The translations under genes and the position numbers were made by a program. DNA of 64,000 nucleotides from Rhinolophus ferrumequinum (Eukaryota > Chordata > Mammalia > Chiroptera > Rhinolophidae), in NCBI RefSeq assembly GCF_004115265.2, contig NC_046304.1:16236292-16300291 (forward strand), written 5' to 3'. This document shows positions 48,001-59,529 of this stretch, one piece after another. Each line of letters begins with the position of its first letter. Positions within the stretch are counted from its first letter, which is position 1. The notes below the pieces were generated by a model. That model was not told the origin of the DNA, did no database searches, and saw nothing but the letters and a program-made list of their open reading frames with translations.

Positions 48001-51000
48001 AGCGGCAACTCAGCTCAAGGTGCCCTGTTCAAACTTAGTTGTGGGGAGCGCAGCTCGCTGGCTCATGTGGGAATCGAACCGGCAGCCCCATTGCCCAGAG
48101 CTCTGGCTCTAACCAACTGAGCCACCCGACCACCCCTAATTTTTTACCCTAATTTTTTGCTGGTCAGGATCTTCTAAATTGATTTTATGAACTCCCCTCC
48201 TTCCCAATAATGAGTCTGATCAAGTCATATAATCCCAGATAATTAAGTATCTAGAGGGAGGAACTTCAAGTAACTGCTAAGAATCAATGAGAGGGCCGGA
48301 CTGGTGGCTCAGGCGGTTAGAGCTCTGTGCTCCTAACTAGGAAGGCTGTCAGTTCGATTCCCACATGGGCCAGTGGGCCCTCAACCACAAGGCTGCCGGT
48401 TGGACTCCCGCAAGGCATGGTGGGCTGTAACCCCCTGCAACTAACAATGGCAACTGGACCTGGAGCTGAGCTGCACCCTGCACAACTACGATTGAAAGGA
48501 CAACAACTTGACTTGGAAAACATCCTGGAAGTACACACTGTTGAAGTCCTGTCCCCCTTCCCCAATAAAATCTTTAAAAAATAAAGAAAGAAGAATCAAT
48601 GAGAAATTAAGAGAAGGTAAATCTGATTGGAAAAATAGCTAAGAGAGTAGATCCTAAGAGATCTCATCACAAGGGAAAAACCACTTTTTTCCTTTTTTTT
48701 GTCTCTATATGAGAGAATGAATATTACCTAAATTTTCTGTGGTAATCATTTCACAATTAAACAAGTCAAATCATTATGCTGTACCCCTTAAACTTACACT
48801 GTGTTGTATGACAACTATATCAGTAAAACTGGAGGGAAATTTCAAAGATAAGATAAAATTGAAATTATAGTGGTGGGCTGGCCCGGTGGCTCAGATGGCT
48901 GGAGCACCGTGCTCCTAACGCTGAGGTTCGATTCCCACATGGGCCAGTGAGCTGAGCCCTCTACAGCTAAGATTGTAAACAACGACTCTCCCTGGAAATG
49001 GGATGCCTTGGGCTGCCAGGGGCAGTCGGTGGCCAGCGTCAGCGGCCGTGAGCTACCCTGAGCTTCCCTGAGCAGCCAACCAACGCCCGGTGACCTCAGG
49101 GGGCGGGGAAGGGAGTGCAAGGCTCATCATACCAGCATGGGCCAGGGAGGTGTGTCCTACACAACAAGATTGAGAAACAACGGCTTGAACTGGAGGGGGG
49201 TGGGGGAGGCGGAAGAAGGGGGAAGAAAAAAAGAAAAAAGAAATTATAGTGGTGAAAACAGACATTTTATACTTTTATTTTTTTATTCATTTTCATGTTA
49301 TGGGATAGGAGATAAACTACTGAGGCCCATCCCTGCCAGACCTCAAGGATAGCATGGGTGGAAGGCAGAAAGGGGTGCAGGACCCCAGGCAAAAGGGAGG
49401 TGAAGGTTGGGTGGTTAACTTGGCTGTTCTGGTTGCGTTGGTAGCTCCTGGTGACCCTGGGACCCAGGGAAGGATGGGTACCAGAACGGGGGTTAGAAGG
49501 AGAGGGCTGGAATCCTACTAGAGTATGCCAAGATCATTTGTATAGCCTCATTGTTGTACAACAGGGGGAAATTGAGGCTCAAACCTGCCTGAGTGACTCA
49601 GCTGGGACCTGGACGCTCTCCAGTGTTCCCGAAGGCCTGGGTGGGCACTCCATCCGCCCTGCAGTGCTTCCCATGAACTCCTTCTCTTTCCAGCTGTGGC
49701 CACTGCAAGCAGAATGAGCTGTGCTCTGCAGACACAGGCAGCTGTGAGTCCTGTGAACCAGGCTGGAATGGGACTCAGTGCCACCAGCCCTGCCCACCTG
49801 GCACCTTTGGCGACAGCTGTGGACAGCAGTGCCCCCACTGCCGGCTTGGGGAGGCCTGTCAGCCAGACACTGGGCACTGTCAGAGCTGTGATCCTGGCTG
49901 GATGGGGCCCAGGTGAGGGGGCTGGCCTGCTCAGGGTGGGGTACACCTTCCTCCAGAATCCTCACCCCAGCTGCTGCCTCTGAGATAGGTGCTCCCCTCC
50001 CCCAAACACACATTCACACAGCGCTCTGGGGCCTGCCACCTGGCAAAGACTGAAGGGAGGGGAGAGATAGGTGCTGATGAGGTCCTGGGCAGGGTTCTCT
50101 TCTAGTTCCCCTGCCACTCAGGCTTCCTGCCCCCTTCTCCCTCTAGAGATATCTAGTCTGTCACCTATTTGGTTTGGCCCCAGCTTCAAGGCCCTGTTTG
50201 CACCTGAGCTTCACTGTCAAGGACTCACATTTGGGTTCCTGAGTTCAGAAGCATGGGGGAAGATGGGTAGGGACCCTCTGTGGGGGCCAGGCTTGCTCTG
50301 TCCCCCATTTCAAGTCTTGCCTCACCTCAGCTGTGAAGAGCCCTGCCCCAGTGGCACCTTTGGGGAGGGCTGTGGCTCGACCTGCCCCACCTGTGTTCAG
50401 GGGTCCTGTGATCCTGTGACTGGGGAATGTGTCTGCAACGCCGGCTTCTGGGGGTCCAGGTGAGGACTGGGGCCCTGGCAGGGAGGCAGGAGCCTAATTC
50501 AGGCCTCTGTGCAATCTGTTTCCTTAACTTCCCTCCCTGAGCTTCTCTGCCTCCCACCCAGCATCCTCATAACTGAGAAGTTGTTCTTCCTGTCATGGGG
50601 TTTGCATCTTTCAAAGGAGGGTCAAAGTGATGCTTACTCTAAGGGCCAGTCTCCCTACCTAGATGGGGAAGTTATTTAGGGGTAGGGTTCCCAACCGCAC
50701 TGTTGTTTCCCTGAAGTCTTCAGGTGATAACATATAACCCATGTCCATGTCCCCAGTGTCAGGTTTTCCATCTATGGGCCAGAGTGTAATATCAAATGGG
50801 AGAGAGCTCGTTTTATAAAGGAGAGGACCAAGCAAGGCCCAGAGAGTTAAGGGGCAGGGCTGGACCTGGCTCAGACCTCTAGACCCTGAGGATATCTCTA
50901 GATGCCATTGGCATCTTGCTTATTTCACATTAGTGTTGGGTGGGCAAGGGATGAGGATCGTGAGAGGGGACTCTGCCTGCGGGTTATACCCGGGTAGGAG

Positions 51001-54000
51001 GGGGATTCTTCCCAACACTGCTGGGCGTACTGAGCTTGTGCCTCAGAGGCTGGGGGAGTCTGCTTGGGCATCCGCCAGGGAAGTCTGAGTGGTAGGGGTG
51101 GGGAGCAGTGCCCAGAATTCTACCTCCCCCTGTCACCTGCCTGCCGCTACCCCTTCTCAGCCAGCCTTCAGCCGATCTCTCCTTGTCACTCCACAGCTGC
51201 AACACTTCGTGCCCATCTGGCTTCCATGGAAACAACTGCTCTGTTCCCTGTGAATGCCCTGAGGGATCCTGCCACCCTGTCTCTGGGGCCTGCCAGCTGG
51301 GTAAGGTGGAAAGCAGTAACCAGGGAAAGATGGGCCCTTTATATGAGCTCCAGAAGTTCATTACTTGCCAGGGAGGTTAAGCCCACTTCAAAGACATTCT
51401 CTGCCTGCCGTCTGTATGGATGCTTTGGGGCCCCCCTGAAGATGTAACAGAGCCCCTGTCCCCTGAGAAGCCAGGCTAGCACCCAGGAAATGAGCAGGTA
51501 GGGCTGACCACTGGAATCTGCATCAGGCTTGAGAACTGGGGGCAAGAGCTTGTGGAACAGACCATGGACCTTGCGGGCTGTGGGGGGAGACTAGCAGAGA
51601 GGCCGCCTGGAGGAAAGGCAGAGTCTGAGCAGAGTCTATATCTCTCAGAAGAGAGGGAGGGACCCACAGGTAGAAGATTCTGGGGAGGAGGCAACTCAGC
51701 TATAGATGAGACATACATAGGAGACAGGAGGGCCCTGACTATTTGACTGTTTGGCTCATATTTGACTGTTATGGCTGCTTGCTCTCGGGCCGTGAAGCGA
51801 TTCACAAGTCTGGTAGAAATATAGAAGGAAGGTTTATTAAAGTAAGAGAAGGGTTGGCTAGGCAAAGTCTGCTGGAAACTACTGCAAACTACTGTGTCGT
51901 GTCTTTGTTTCATAAAAGTGTTATATTTTCTAAAAAGGATGTAAATCGCTTTGGCCTGTAGTGGAATTTTCTATTGAGTTTGGTTTTGTCCGTTGGGGTG
52001 GGGGAAGGTGCCGGTAAGCTGGTTATCACACCCTTTGCATATGTTACATAAATTTAAGTAGGAGCCAGGAGTGGGTCCCGTACAGATGCAAAACCTCTTC
52101 CAAGTCACCAGGCCCGCAGGGGCCAAAGTAAACAGAACCATTGAAACTACATAGTAAACGTAAAGGAAGCGAATCATTAAACATTTGGCAGAAAGGAAGC
52201 GAAAAAGGAAAAGAAAGCTTTCCAAAAGTCCCAAGCCAAACAACACGTTTTAAATCAAATTATACGAGAGATCCAACTCTCAAAGTAGAAGATTTAGTGC
52301 CACCATTACAGTCCCTCTCTCTTAACACACTCCCCCTAGGGCCTCACAGTCAGGACGCTGCCCTCATCGCAGGCATTCTGATACCTCTGCTGCTGCTCCT
52401 CCTGGGCATGGCCTGCTGTGCCTGCTGCTGCTGGGCCACCCGGTTGGACCCCAAGGACAGGTGAATACTGGCCTATCCCTTTCCCCCACCAAGCTCCTGC
52501 CATTGGGTGGGAGCAAGGTGGCAACTGGTTTCCTTTTAGGGTGGGGGAGGGGCTGGCCTTGTCACACACTTAGGTCAGAAGTGATGGGGTAGTTGGCCGT
52601 GGCTGTCGCCGTGGCTGTGGCCTGGAGACACCAGGTTAGCCGCCTGCCTTCCTCAGAAGCCTTCAATGGGAGTCATTTGAGCAGGGGTACTGGGCAACCA
52701 GCTGGTGAAACTTAAATCCACAGCAGGAGGCTGAGGGTTTACGATCAAGGACCAGAGGAGGAGGTAGGGAGGGCAGAAGCCCCAGGGCCACTCTGAGCAG
52801 GGAGGGGAAGAGGCCAGGCCTCACACCCCCCAGAAAGCAGAGTGACGTCAAAGTCTGAGCAGTGGTTTAGCTGAGCATATGGCTTTCCCAGAAAAGGAGA
52901 GCAGAGGAAGGGTTTGGGCTTGCAGCCGGCAGGGAACCGTTCCTCCCACAGAGCTTTGTCCTAATCTTTTCACGCTTCTCTCACTCCTTAGAGTCACCAC
53001 ACCGTGGAATTTTGAAGCAGGGAATGGGGGGGCAGGAGGATTAGCAGAGGGCAGAGGACACTGGTAAAGTGACCTGGCTGGTTACTGGTACACACAATGC
53101 CCAGGCCCTGTTTTCTGGACTCGTTGTCTGGTGCTGTCTTATAGTTCGTGCACTAATCCTTGAGCTTGTCATCCTGTGTGCTGTGGGCACTTCACAGATG
53201 CACAGACCTGTCCTCTGGGCCATAGAGCCTTGGGTGGGGCAGGAGCCCCTGACACGTACAGGACATGGACAAAGACTGTCAGAGGAATAGTAATGAGTGA
53301 AGCAGTCACTTCCAGCACGGGGGTGATGCCAGGGGCAGGCTTCCTGGAGGTAGTGCCACTTCCAGAAAGCTAGGTGAGCTGGGACTCAGCTGGGAGGACG
53401 ATAGTACATACCTGCATTTGGGGGAACCCCACCTGGTGCCTGGTGCTGTGCCGGGACCTAAAAAAAGCTCTGATAGTTTGGAGTTGTTCCCATTTTATAG
53501 ATGAGGTAACTGAGGCCCAGAGTTTGAGCAGAGTTGCTGCCCACGCCTGTTTGACTTTGAAGCCATTCTGTTCTCTGTGGCAGGCCCAAATTTCAGGCTC
53601 AATAGTTTGGATTTTACCCTGTGGTCATAGGGAGCCATTGTAGTCACCCTTCTTCCCTGACACTAACCCTGGGACTAGGACAGTTCTGGCCCTTTTCTCC
53701 TGCCACCACCCTCCCCCAACCAGGGATCTCACACACTGACCACCCTCCTGTGCCCTCAGGCCAGCAAGCGATGGAGCTGCTGTATCCAGGATGAAGCTCC
53801 AGGTCTGGGGGGCACTGGCCAGCCTGGGTTCTGTGCTGCCCTGCGGTTCCCTCAGTAGCCACAAGCTTCCCTGGGTGACAGGTAAGTGGGCGCTGAGGGT
53901 GAGGGGGCTGGGATAGGACGAGGCTTTCTATGGGGCTCTGCGCCTGACCTGGAGCCCCCCCCCCCCCCGCAGTCTCCCACCACGACCCGGAGATCCCATT

Positions 54001-55609
54001 CAACCACAGCTTCATCGAGCCACCCTCTGCCGGCTGGGCCTCGGACGACTCCTTCTCTTCTGATTCTGAGTCTGGAGAGGAGGACGAGGGTCCTGCCTAC
54101 TGTGTGCCACCCCAAGAAGGTAACCCCCCAACAGCCCACTGGGCCCCTGAGCAGCCTTGCCCACTGCAACCTCTTTACTTTGTCAGCAAGTATGCATCAA
54201 GTGTCCATTCTATGCCAGTCACTATTCCTGGCTGTGGGACGCAGGAAAGAACAAGGTAGATTCCTGTCTTCACCAAGCTTATCGTGTGGTGGGCAGGAAT
54301 CAGACACTTATAGGACACAGTGATATGTACTTCGATGGAGGACGTATAAGGAGGGACTATCATCCAGCCACGTCAGAGGAGATTGGGGTCAAGGAAGATG
54401 TCTCAGTGTTGGTGATATTGGAGTTGAGTCTAGCAGAATCAGGAGTTGGCCAAATGAAAGTTAAGGAGAGGTGGGAATGGTGTTTCAGGAAGAGAGAACA
54501 GTGTACACGAAGGCCCAGAGGTGAGAGGGACATGGCTGTTTGGCATTGAAGGAGTTTTAGCTTAGCTAGAGTGTGACCTTAGGTCAACGTAGGGAGAGAG
54601 GTGAGAAAAGAGTGTGGACGTAGTGTCCCCAGCTTCTCTATATCCTCACCGCATGTTTGAGGCTTCCCAAAAGAGGCTGACCTGGGTAAGCAGGATGGAC
54701 TGGGGTGGCCAGCCCAGCTTTGGCCAAGCTTTTCTGTCTCCTCTGCCAGGGATGACCCCTGTGGCCCAAGCAGAGTCTCCAGAGGCCAGCCTGGCTGGAG
54801 GTCCCTTCCCTCCCCCTGAGGATGCCTCCACGCCGTTCGCCATCCCGCGCACTTCCAGCCTAGCGCGGGCCAAGCGGCCATCGGTCTCCTTTGCTGAAGG
54901 CACCAAGTTTGCACCGCAGAGTCGCCGAAGCTCAGGGGAGCTCTCTAGCCCTCTCCGAAAGCCCAAGCGACTCTCCCGGGGGGCCCAGTCAGGTCCTGAA
55001 AACCAGGAAGCTGAGGAGACCACAGGCACTGAGCAAGCAGAAAGGGACAAGGTCCCTCCTGGGGCAGCCAGCCCCAGGGATTCAGCCAGTGGCCACCGCC
55101 GGCTCCCATTTGGTGGCCGGACAGTGGCTGAGCGTGTGGAAGCCATCGAGGGCAGTGTCCAGGAGAGCTCAGGCTCTGTGACCACAATCTACATGCTGGC
55201 AGGGACACCCCGGGAATCTGATGGCCCCGTCCGGTCTGTCCTCCGCCGTTTTGGTAGCTTTCAGAAAGGCCAGGCGGAGCCCAAGGTCAAGAGTGCTATC
55301 CCCAAGCCTCCACGTCGGGCCCTGAGTCGGAACAAGGGCAGCCCCAGGCTGGCCTCTGGCTCTGCCGGTCAGAGCCCTGGCTCAACCCTGAATCAGGAGC
55401 TCACTGGGGCCTTGGAATCTACAGGAACTGGGCTAGAGGAGGTGGCGAGGGGTCTAGGGGATGGCATCAAGATTTCAGGCAGTGCCCAGGAGCCAGTCCC
55501 TGAGGGTGACCCCCCAAAACAGGATCCCCAGAAGCTGGCTGACGAGGAAGGGCAGGAAGAGCCCCAATATGAGAATGTTGCACCCATCTCTGGGCCACCA
55601 GAGCCCTGA
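45036..55609 (+). CDS. SCARF1: Scavenger receptor class F member 1 (SREC-I), eleven coding exons, complete
   Basis: Exons 45036-45136, 45434-45495, 45732-45833, 46725-47250, 49694-49912, 50331-50459, 51197-51300, 52340-52460, 53760-53881, 53973-54119 and 54750-55609 join in phase to 830 codons plus TGA, the human length. The signal peptide is MGLGLLLPLLLLWIQETQG. The ectodomain (to about residue 415) is a string of Cys-rich EGF-like/laminin-type repeats, most in the GC-rich exon 4 with recurring CxCEPGWW and CxPGWWGPEC motifs. A membrane span, AALIAGILIPLLLLLLGMAC (about residues 421-441), is followed by a CCACCCW cysteine cluster that could be palmitoylated. The long cytoplasmic part is Ser/Pro-rich and basic (FAIPRTSSLARAKRPSVSFA) and ends in EPQYENV-type sequence. 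Known for the family: uptake of modified LDL, heat-shock-protein cargo and apoptotic cells by endothelial and myeloid cells. Confidence 0.96.
45900..46010 (-). repeat. MIR-like fragment in SCARF1 intron 3
   Basis: CCCTGAGGAAATTGAGGCCC and AGAGACAGGAAGTGACATAC show the antisense MIR/L2 pattern. A second, sense MIR-like piece (CTCTGGGCAAGCCCCTTTCC) lies at about 46425-46510. Confidence 0.5.
47757..48136 (-). repeat. tRNA-derived SINE (Rhin-type, dimeric), antisense, SCARF1 intron 4
   Basis: T-rich start, GGAACAGGACTTTATTAGGG, the body complement, two tRNA-like units, and end CCAACTGAGCCACCCGACCA. TAATTTTTT at both sides may be the target duplication. Confidence 0.9.
48293..48590 (+). repeat. 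tRNA-derived SINE (Rhin-type, monomeric variant)
   Basis: Head GGGCCGGACTGGTGGCTCAG, then directly the shared body and CCCCAATAAAATC tail, without the second full tRNA-like unit. The 14-base target duplication AAGAATCAATGAGA flanks it at 48279-48292 and 48591-48604. Confidence 0.9.
48700..48840 (+). repeat. L1 3' tail fragment
   Basis: TGTACCCCTTAAACTTACAC, GTTGTATGACAACTATATCA and AGTAAAACTGGAGGGAAATT follow the last bases of a carnivore/bat-type L1 3' end. Confidence 0.65.
48876..49239 (+). repeat. Second-family SINE, SCARF1 intron 4
   Basis: Same type as 38052-38433: shared head GGCTGGCCCGGTGGCTCAGA, GTGGCCAGCGTCAGCGGCC body and a G-then-A rich tail. A perfect 15-base target duplication GAAATTATAGTGGTG lies at 48861-48875 and 49240-49254. 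Confidence 0.92.
50460..51196. other. SCARF1 intron 6, nothing firmly recognised
   Basis: A faint antisense MIR-like piece may lie near 50820-50880 (AGGCCCAGAGAGTTAAGGGG). Otherwise unique-looking. Confidence 0.4.
51767..52310 (-). mobile_element. Probable solo LTR of an endogenous retrovirus, antisense
   Basis: On the minus strand the block starts TGTAATGG and ends CCATAACA, carries an AATAAA-type signal near its 3' part, and has the compositional layout of a retroviral LTR. I see no internal retroviral region next to it, so it is best read as a solitary fossil LTR, gammaretrovirus-like at a guess. No clear target duplication was found, and both family and ends are uncertain. It fills most of SCARF1 intron 7. 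Confidence 0.4.
53465..53590 (-). repeat. MIR fragment in SCARF1 intron 8
   Basis: TTCCCATTTTATAGATGAGG and TAACTGAGGCCCAGAG are the standard antisense MIR core words. The rest of this 1.3 kb intron (52461-53759) shows nothing else I recognise. Confidence 0.7.
53955..53968. repeat. C14 homopolymer forming the SCARF1 exon 10 acceptor tract
   Basis: Fourteen C residues followed by GCAG. The polypyrimidine tract of the acceptor at 53972 is almost wholly this run, in an intron of only 91 bases. Confidence 0.85.
54180..54560 (-). repeat. L2-like fragment in SCARF1 intron 10
   Basis: TCTATGCCAGTCACTATTCC, AGATTCCTGTCTTCACCAAG and AGAGAACAGTGTACACGAAG match the antisense layout of an old L2 3' end. 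Confidence 0.5.
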
Positions 55610-56580
55610 GGACCGTGAATTTGGAGAGTGGGAAAACTATGGATGGGGTCAGGCATCCGAACTAACCATGTATCAGATTGCTTTATGCTGGAAAAAAAAT
55701 CCGAGGGCCAGGAAAGACCTACCAGAGCCTCTGCCTTTCTATGGAGAAACGTCCCAAGTTAGAGGCCAGAGACTGGGCATGTCTGGAAGGCCTGGGCGGA
55801 TCCCCTGCAGGATGGGGTTCGGAAGGGGAAATAGATGGCTGCAGAGACGTTTCCTCTGTTGTCCTGGATTCTGTTTGCCCCAAAAGGCTATTCTTTCCTT
55901 CATTTTCAAACTACTTGTCTGAAATGAGAAACAACCTCAATGTTTGGTTAAAGAAATATTTCTTACGATAGGTTCTAAGCAACCACAAAAAATCATGTGC
56001 AAGAATATTCAATATGGGAGAATGTTCATGCTATATTGTTAAGTGTGAAAAGTAAGTTTTCTTTTTATAAATTTTATTTCTTTTTGCCACAGGATACATG
56101 TTTAGAATTCGTCCATTTGTGTATATTTTGTGACTGTTTTACAAACTCTTTTTTAAGGATGTATGTGCATAAAAAAGCTTCAAGGAAAATGCATCAAATG
56201 GCATTTTTCTCTGGGAGATGAGATTGTGGCTGATATTTATTTTCTTCTTAAACGTTTGTGTAACTTGCAAATTTTCTACAGTGAACATTCTTTTTACTTT
56301 TCTCACTAGATTGAATTTAAAAAGCAATGTTCTTTGTTAAAAATAAATAGTACTAACATTACAGACATGTATAAAGTAAAAATGAGATTTCCCCTTCTCC
56401 CCAGAGGAGTCTAGGGGACCAGTAAGGGGCCAGACTTACTTTTTCACTGAACGCTTTTTGTTCTTGTTTTGAATTTTTTCCTCGCATACTTGTATTACCT
56501 AGTCAGGAAATAAAGAGTGCCTTTTCCTCCTATCCCAGTGCTCAGAGAATCTCAGGAACATTTTAGACGCTTCCTGTCAG
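55610..56580. other. SCARF1 3' UTR and flanking sequence
   Basis: Two candidate poly-A signals lie at 56342-56347 and 56509-56514 (AATAAA). The true 3' end is not certain. The part 55920-56340 looks like the tail of an old retroposon (GCAAATTTTCTACAGTGAAC), so the earlier signal may belong to that. Confidence 0.4.
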
Positions 56581-57660
56581 GTGTTTTTCTGTTCACATGA
56601 AAACAAAACAGCATACTGTTCCACAATTTGCCTTTTTTACTTAATATATCTTTCTGTGTCAGTAAATATAAAGCTACCTCTTTTTATTAAAAAAATGACT
56701 ACATGGGATTTCATCATGTGGAAATAACACAGGTTATTTAAACCATCGCCTACCTATGGGGACTTGGGTTGGTTCTAATTGTTTTGATACAATAAATGAT
56801 GTGGTGTACAACTTTGTATGTATTTCTTTTTGTACTCGTGCAAGTTTTTCTGTAGAAGAGATTCCTAGAAGTGGAATTGCTGGGTGATGGGGTAAGAACA
56901 TTAAACATTTGTGTACTTACTCCAAAAAAGTTGTATGGTTTGTATTCTCGCAGATTATGGCAGTATCTATTTCCTCACACCAATCTGATAAGTTAAAAAA
57001 TGGTATCTCATTCGCTTGAAGATGGTGATTTGGGCTGTGTCAAAATTTAACCTATGTAACTCACATTTAAATGATTTAATAACTGACATTAGCTTATACT
57101 TGTTGATAGGCTAAGGATGCAGAAATTATTAAATTGTATCATTTTTGAGAAAAAGAGTGGTATCGTTATTTTTAGCACAATAAAAATCAAAAGGGTAAAG
57201 CTTCTTAAAAAGTTAAAATCTTTGTACAGATAAGAGTTTTTGTTTCTTAACAATCAAAAATGGTATTAAAATTTGTATTTGTATGATTGTTCTAAGGTTG
57301 AGCTTCTTTTCATATCTTTATTTGTATTTTTCCTATAAATCATCTGGTTATTTTCTGTCCCCAATTTTCAGTTGAGGTGTTCATCTTTTTCTCATGGATT
57401 TATAAATGCCTTTATATATATCAAAGATATTCTTTGCCCAGTTTGTGATTTTTAATGCTATTTAGTGTTTTTCTTTTTTTTTTCTCTGTAGAAATTTAAT
57501 TTTTTAATTTAGACATTTTTTTTTTGACTTCTGGGTTTCATGTCATACTTAATGGAAAGGTCTTCTCTAAAAATCAGTGAAATAATCTACATTTTCTTCC
57601 AGTACTTTAGTGGCTTTATGTCTTTAATGACTTGCCAGCAGTGCTAGTATTTGGGCTTTA
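56580..57660 (-). repeat. L1ME-like fragment, antisense
   Basis: TTTCTGTAGAAGAGATTCCT, AGAAGTGGAATTGCTGGGTG, TCCTCACACCAATCTGATA and, further on, TTTATATATATCAAAGATAT and TTTGCCCAGTTTGTGATTTT are the complement of an old L1ME 3' region. Confidence 0.7.
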
Positions 57661-57739
57661 ACATTCCTGACAAAAAGACTTAAACAACAACAACAAAAAC
57701 CTCAACAACCAGAATTTCATTCGGATTCAAAATCTAGTT

Positions 57740-57900
57740 CTGACATACTTGTTCTGTGACTTTGGAAATGTTACTTAAAGCCTGTTTTTTCAACTGAAAA
57801 CTGGGGATGATGGCCCTCTCCCAGGGTTATTGTGGGTAATTAACAGAAAGTATATAAAGCACCTACTAAATTTTTAACTCTCAATAAAGGGTAATTATTA
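57740..57900 (+). repeat. MIR fragment
   Basis: TTCTGTGACTTTGGAAATGT, AACTGAAAACTGGGGATGAT and ATAAAGCACCTACTAAA follow the sense MIR core. Confidence 0.65.
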
Positions 57901-57959
57901 TTGACATTACCATCATTCTTCCAGGGTCCCCAGAAGCTGATACCTTTCACCCCTTTCAT

Positions 57960-58700
57960 TTGTTCATGTTTTCACTCAACAAACTCATTGTTTGTCTGTT
58001 TTGTGCTTATTTCTGTATTAAGGGCTGGTCATGCAAAGTTGAATAAGATATAGTTTGTGCCCCAATAAGAGTTCACAGTCAATTGGAAAAGGGAGAAACA
58101 AACAAGACACACATAATTACGCAATCTGTGCGTAATTAAAAAACAACGCAATCAGTGGACAAAGATAGTGAGAGTATTGTGGGGAGTGGTTACGGAAGGT
58201 ATCCTGGAGGAGATGCTGTCCAAGTAGGGACTCTGAGAGCCAGAGGTTAGAGAACAGCATGTGTAATTCACAAGCAATTCCATGTGATGGGAGCATCTAG
58301 GATCAGGCAGGTCAACCAGCCTCCAGTGGGAGGAGACTGGTGGGGAGGAGGCTGTGTGCGTCAGGTGGGAGAACTTGAACTTTATGATAGCTCACTGGGA
58401 AGGGTGGGGTGGAGAGATGAATTTCAGGAACTGAGATTGGAGGCTGGATGAACAGCAGTTGCAGTCCTAGAACACAGATAGGCAAATGAGATATTTAGGA
58501 GATATTGCTGTATTGGGGGTGGTGGCAATAGGGTGGAGAGGGAGAATTAACAGCAGGTGTTGAAACGGTAGTTCAAGGTCTCTAACCAATAGGTAATGGT
58601 GCTATTATCTGAGAAAAAATGGGAGGAGCAGTTGGGTTTTTTTCCTTTGAATCGGGGGAGAAAGTGAATTATTTTAGAGATCTGTTTGAAACAGTTTAGA
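57960..58700 (-). repeat. L2-like ancient sequence, antisense
   Basis: CAAAGTTGAATAAGATATAG, GAGTTCACAGTCAATTGG, AGGTATCCTGGAGGAGATGC and GAGAACAGCATGTGTAATTC have the antisense L2 3' layout. No gene is seen up to about 58870. Confidence 0.5.
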
Positions 58701-59074
58701 GATGTGTATGGAATAGCTGCCTGGAGACCGTCCTCAAGCAGGTGGCCCTAGGAGGAGGGAGGGAAAGACCGAAGGTTATCAAGTGGCAGTCGCAGTCTTT
58801 GTGAGTGGGTGAGATCCTGCAGAGGGTGGTAACGGGATAGGTAACCAGCAAGGATCCCCCAAGCCGACAGCTACAGGTATGGTCTGAGCGAGGTTGCCAG
58901 CGGCGGGTTCAGGGCGGCAGGGGGCGCTCTCGGACTGGGGGACATGGAACGCGGTTGCTGAGGCGCAAAGCCCTGAGATAAGCTAGCTCCAAGAGACTGC
59001 CAGGGAGACCGAGCTGAATCTGGGGGCCACTGCGGGTCCTCCGAGGTCGGGATAGTGCCTCCGATCGGGGAGAA

Positions 59075-59118
59075 GCCGGGCAGCAGAACCTCCAGAGCCG
59101 GGCAGCAGAACCTCCAGA
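59075..59118. repeat. 22-bp tandem duplication
   Basis: Two exact copies of a 22-base unit beginning GCCGGGCAGCAGAACC, at 59075-59096 and 59097-59118. Confidence 0.9.
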
Positions 59119-59385
59119 GCCAGGGCTCCATTCCGCTACCCTGGCAGTTCCTCCCGGCCGGTCCAGTTCAATTATCAGACTGGGAACCGGAGCCCTCCCG
59201 ACTCCACGCATTCTCCCGGAGGCCTGACTTGTTCTTGCAGCTTGGCGCTGCCCACCGCGTCACCCTGAAGAGGGTCTGCTAATAGGGTGGAGGTGGGACA
59301 GGACAGTGGGTATAGAGTGGTCAAGTTGGGCAGGGAGCAATAAGATGATCGGTTAGGGTGGGGGTTTCCCGAGGAACTAAAGGGA

Positions 59386-59529
59386 GGGGGTAAGAGTCAG
59401 GCTGGGGTAACAGAGGAGACACCGTACTAGGGGACAGACAAGCCCCAAACTACGACTGGGGGTAAGAGTCTGGATGGGGTAATAGAGGAGACACCGTCCT
59501 AGGGGACAGACAAGCCCCAAACTACGACT
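59386..59529. repeat. 72-bp tandem duplication upstream of SLC43A2
   Basis: Two units of 72 bases (59386-59457 and 59458-59529), each starting GGGGGTAAGAGTC and ending CCCCAAACTACGACT, differ at only a few positions. Confidence 0.9.

Noticed and set aside
53374-53643. An 89-codon frame in SCARF1 intron 8 as an extra exon
   Set aside because: It covers an antisense MIR fragment, and SCARF1 closes at the expected length without it.
59386-59529. A CRISPR-like or satellite array
   Set aside because: Only two long adjacent units without spacers, in a mammalian genome: a plain tandem duplication.
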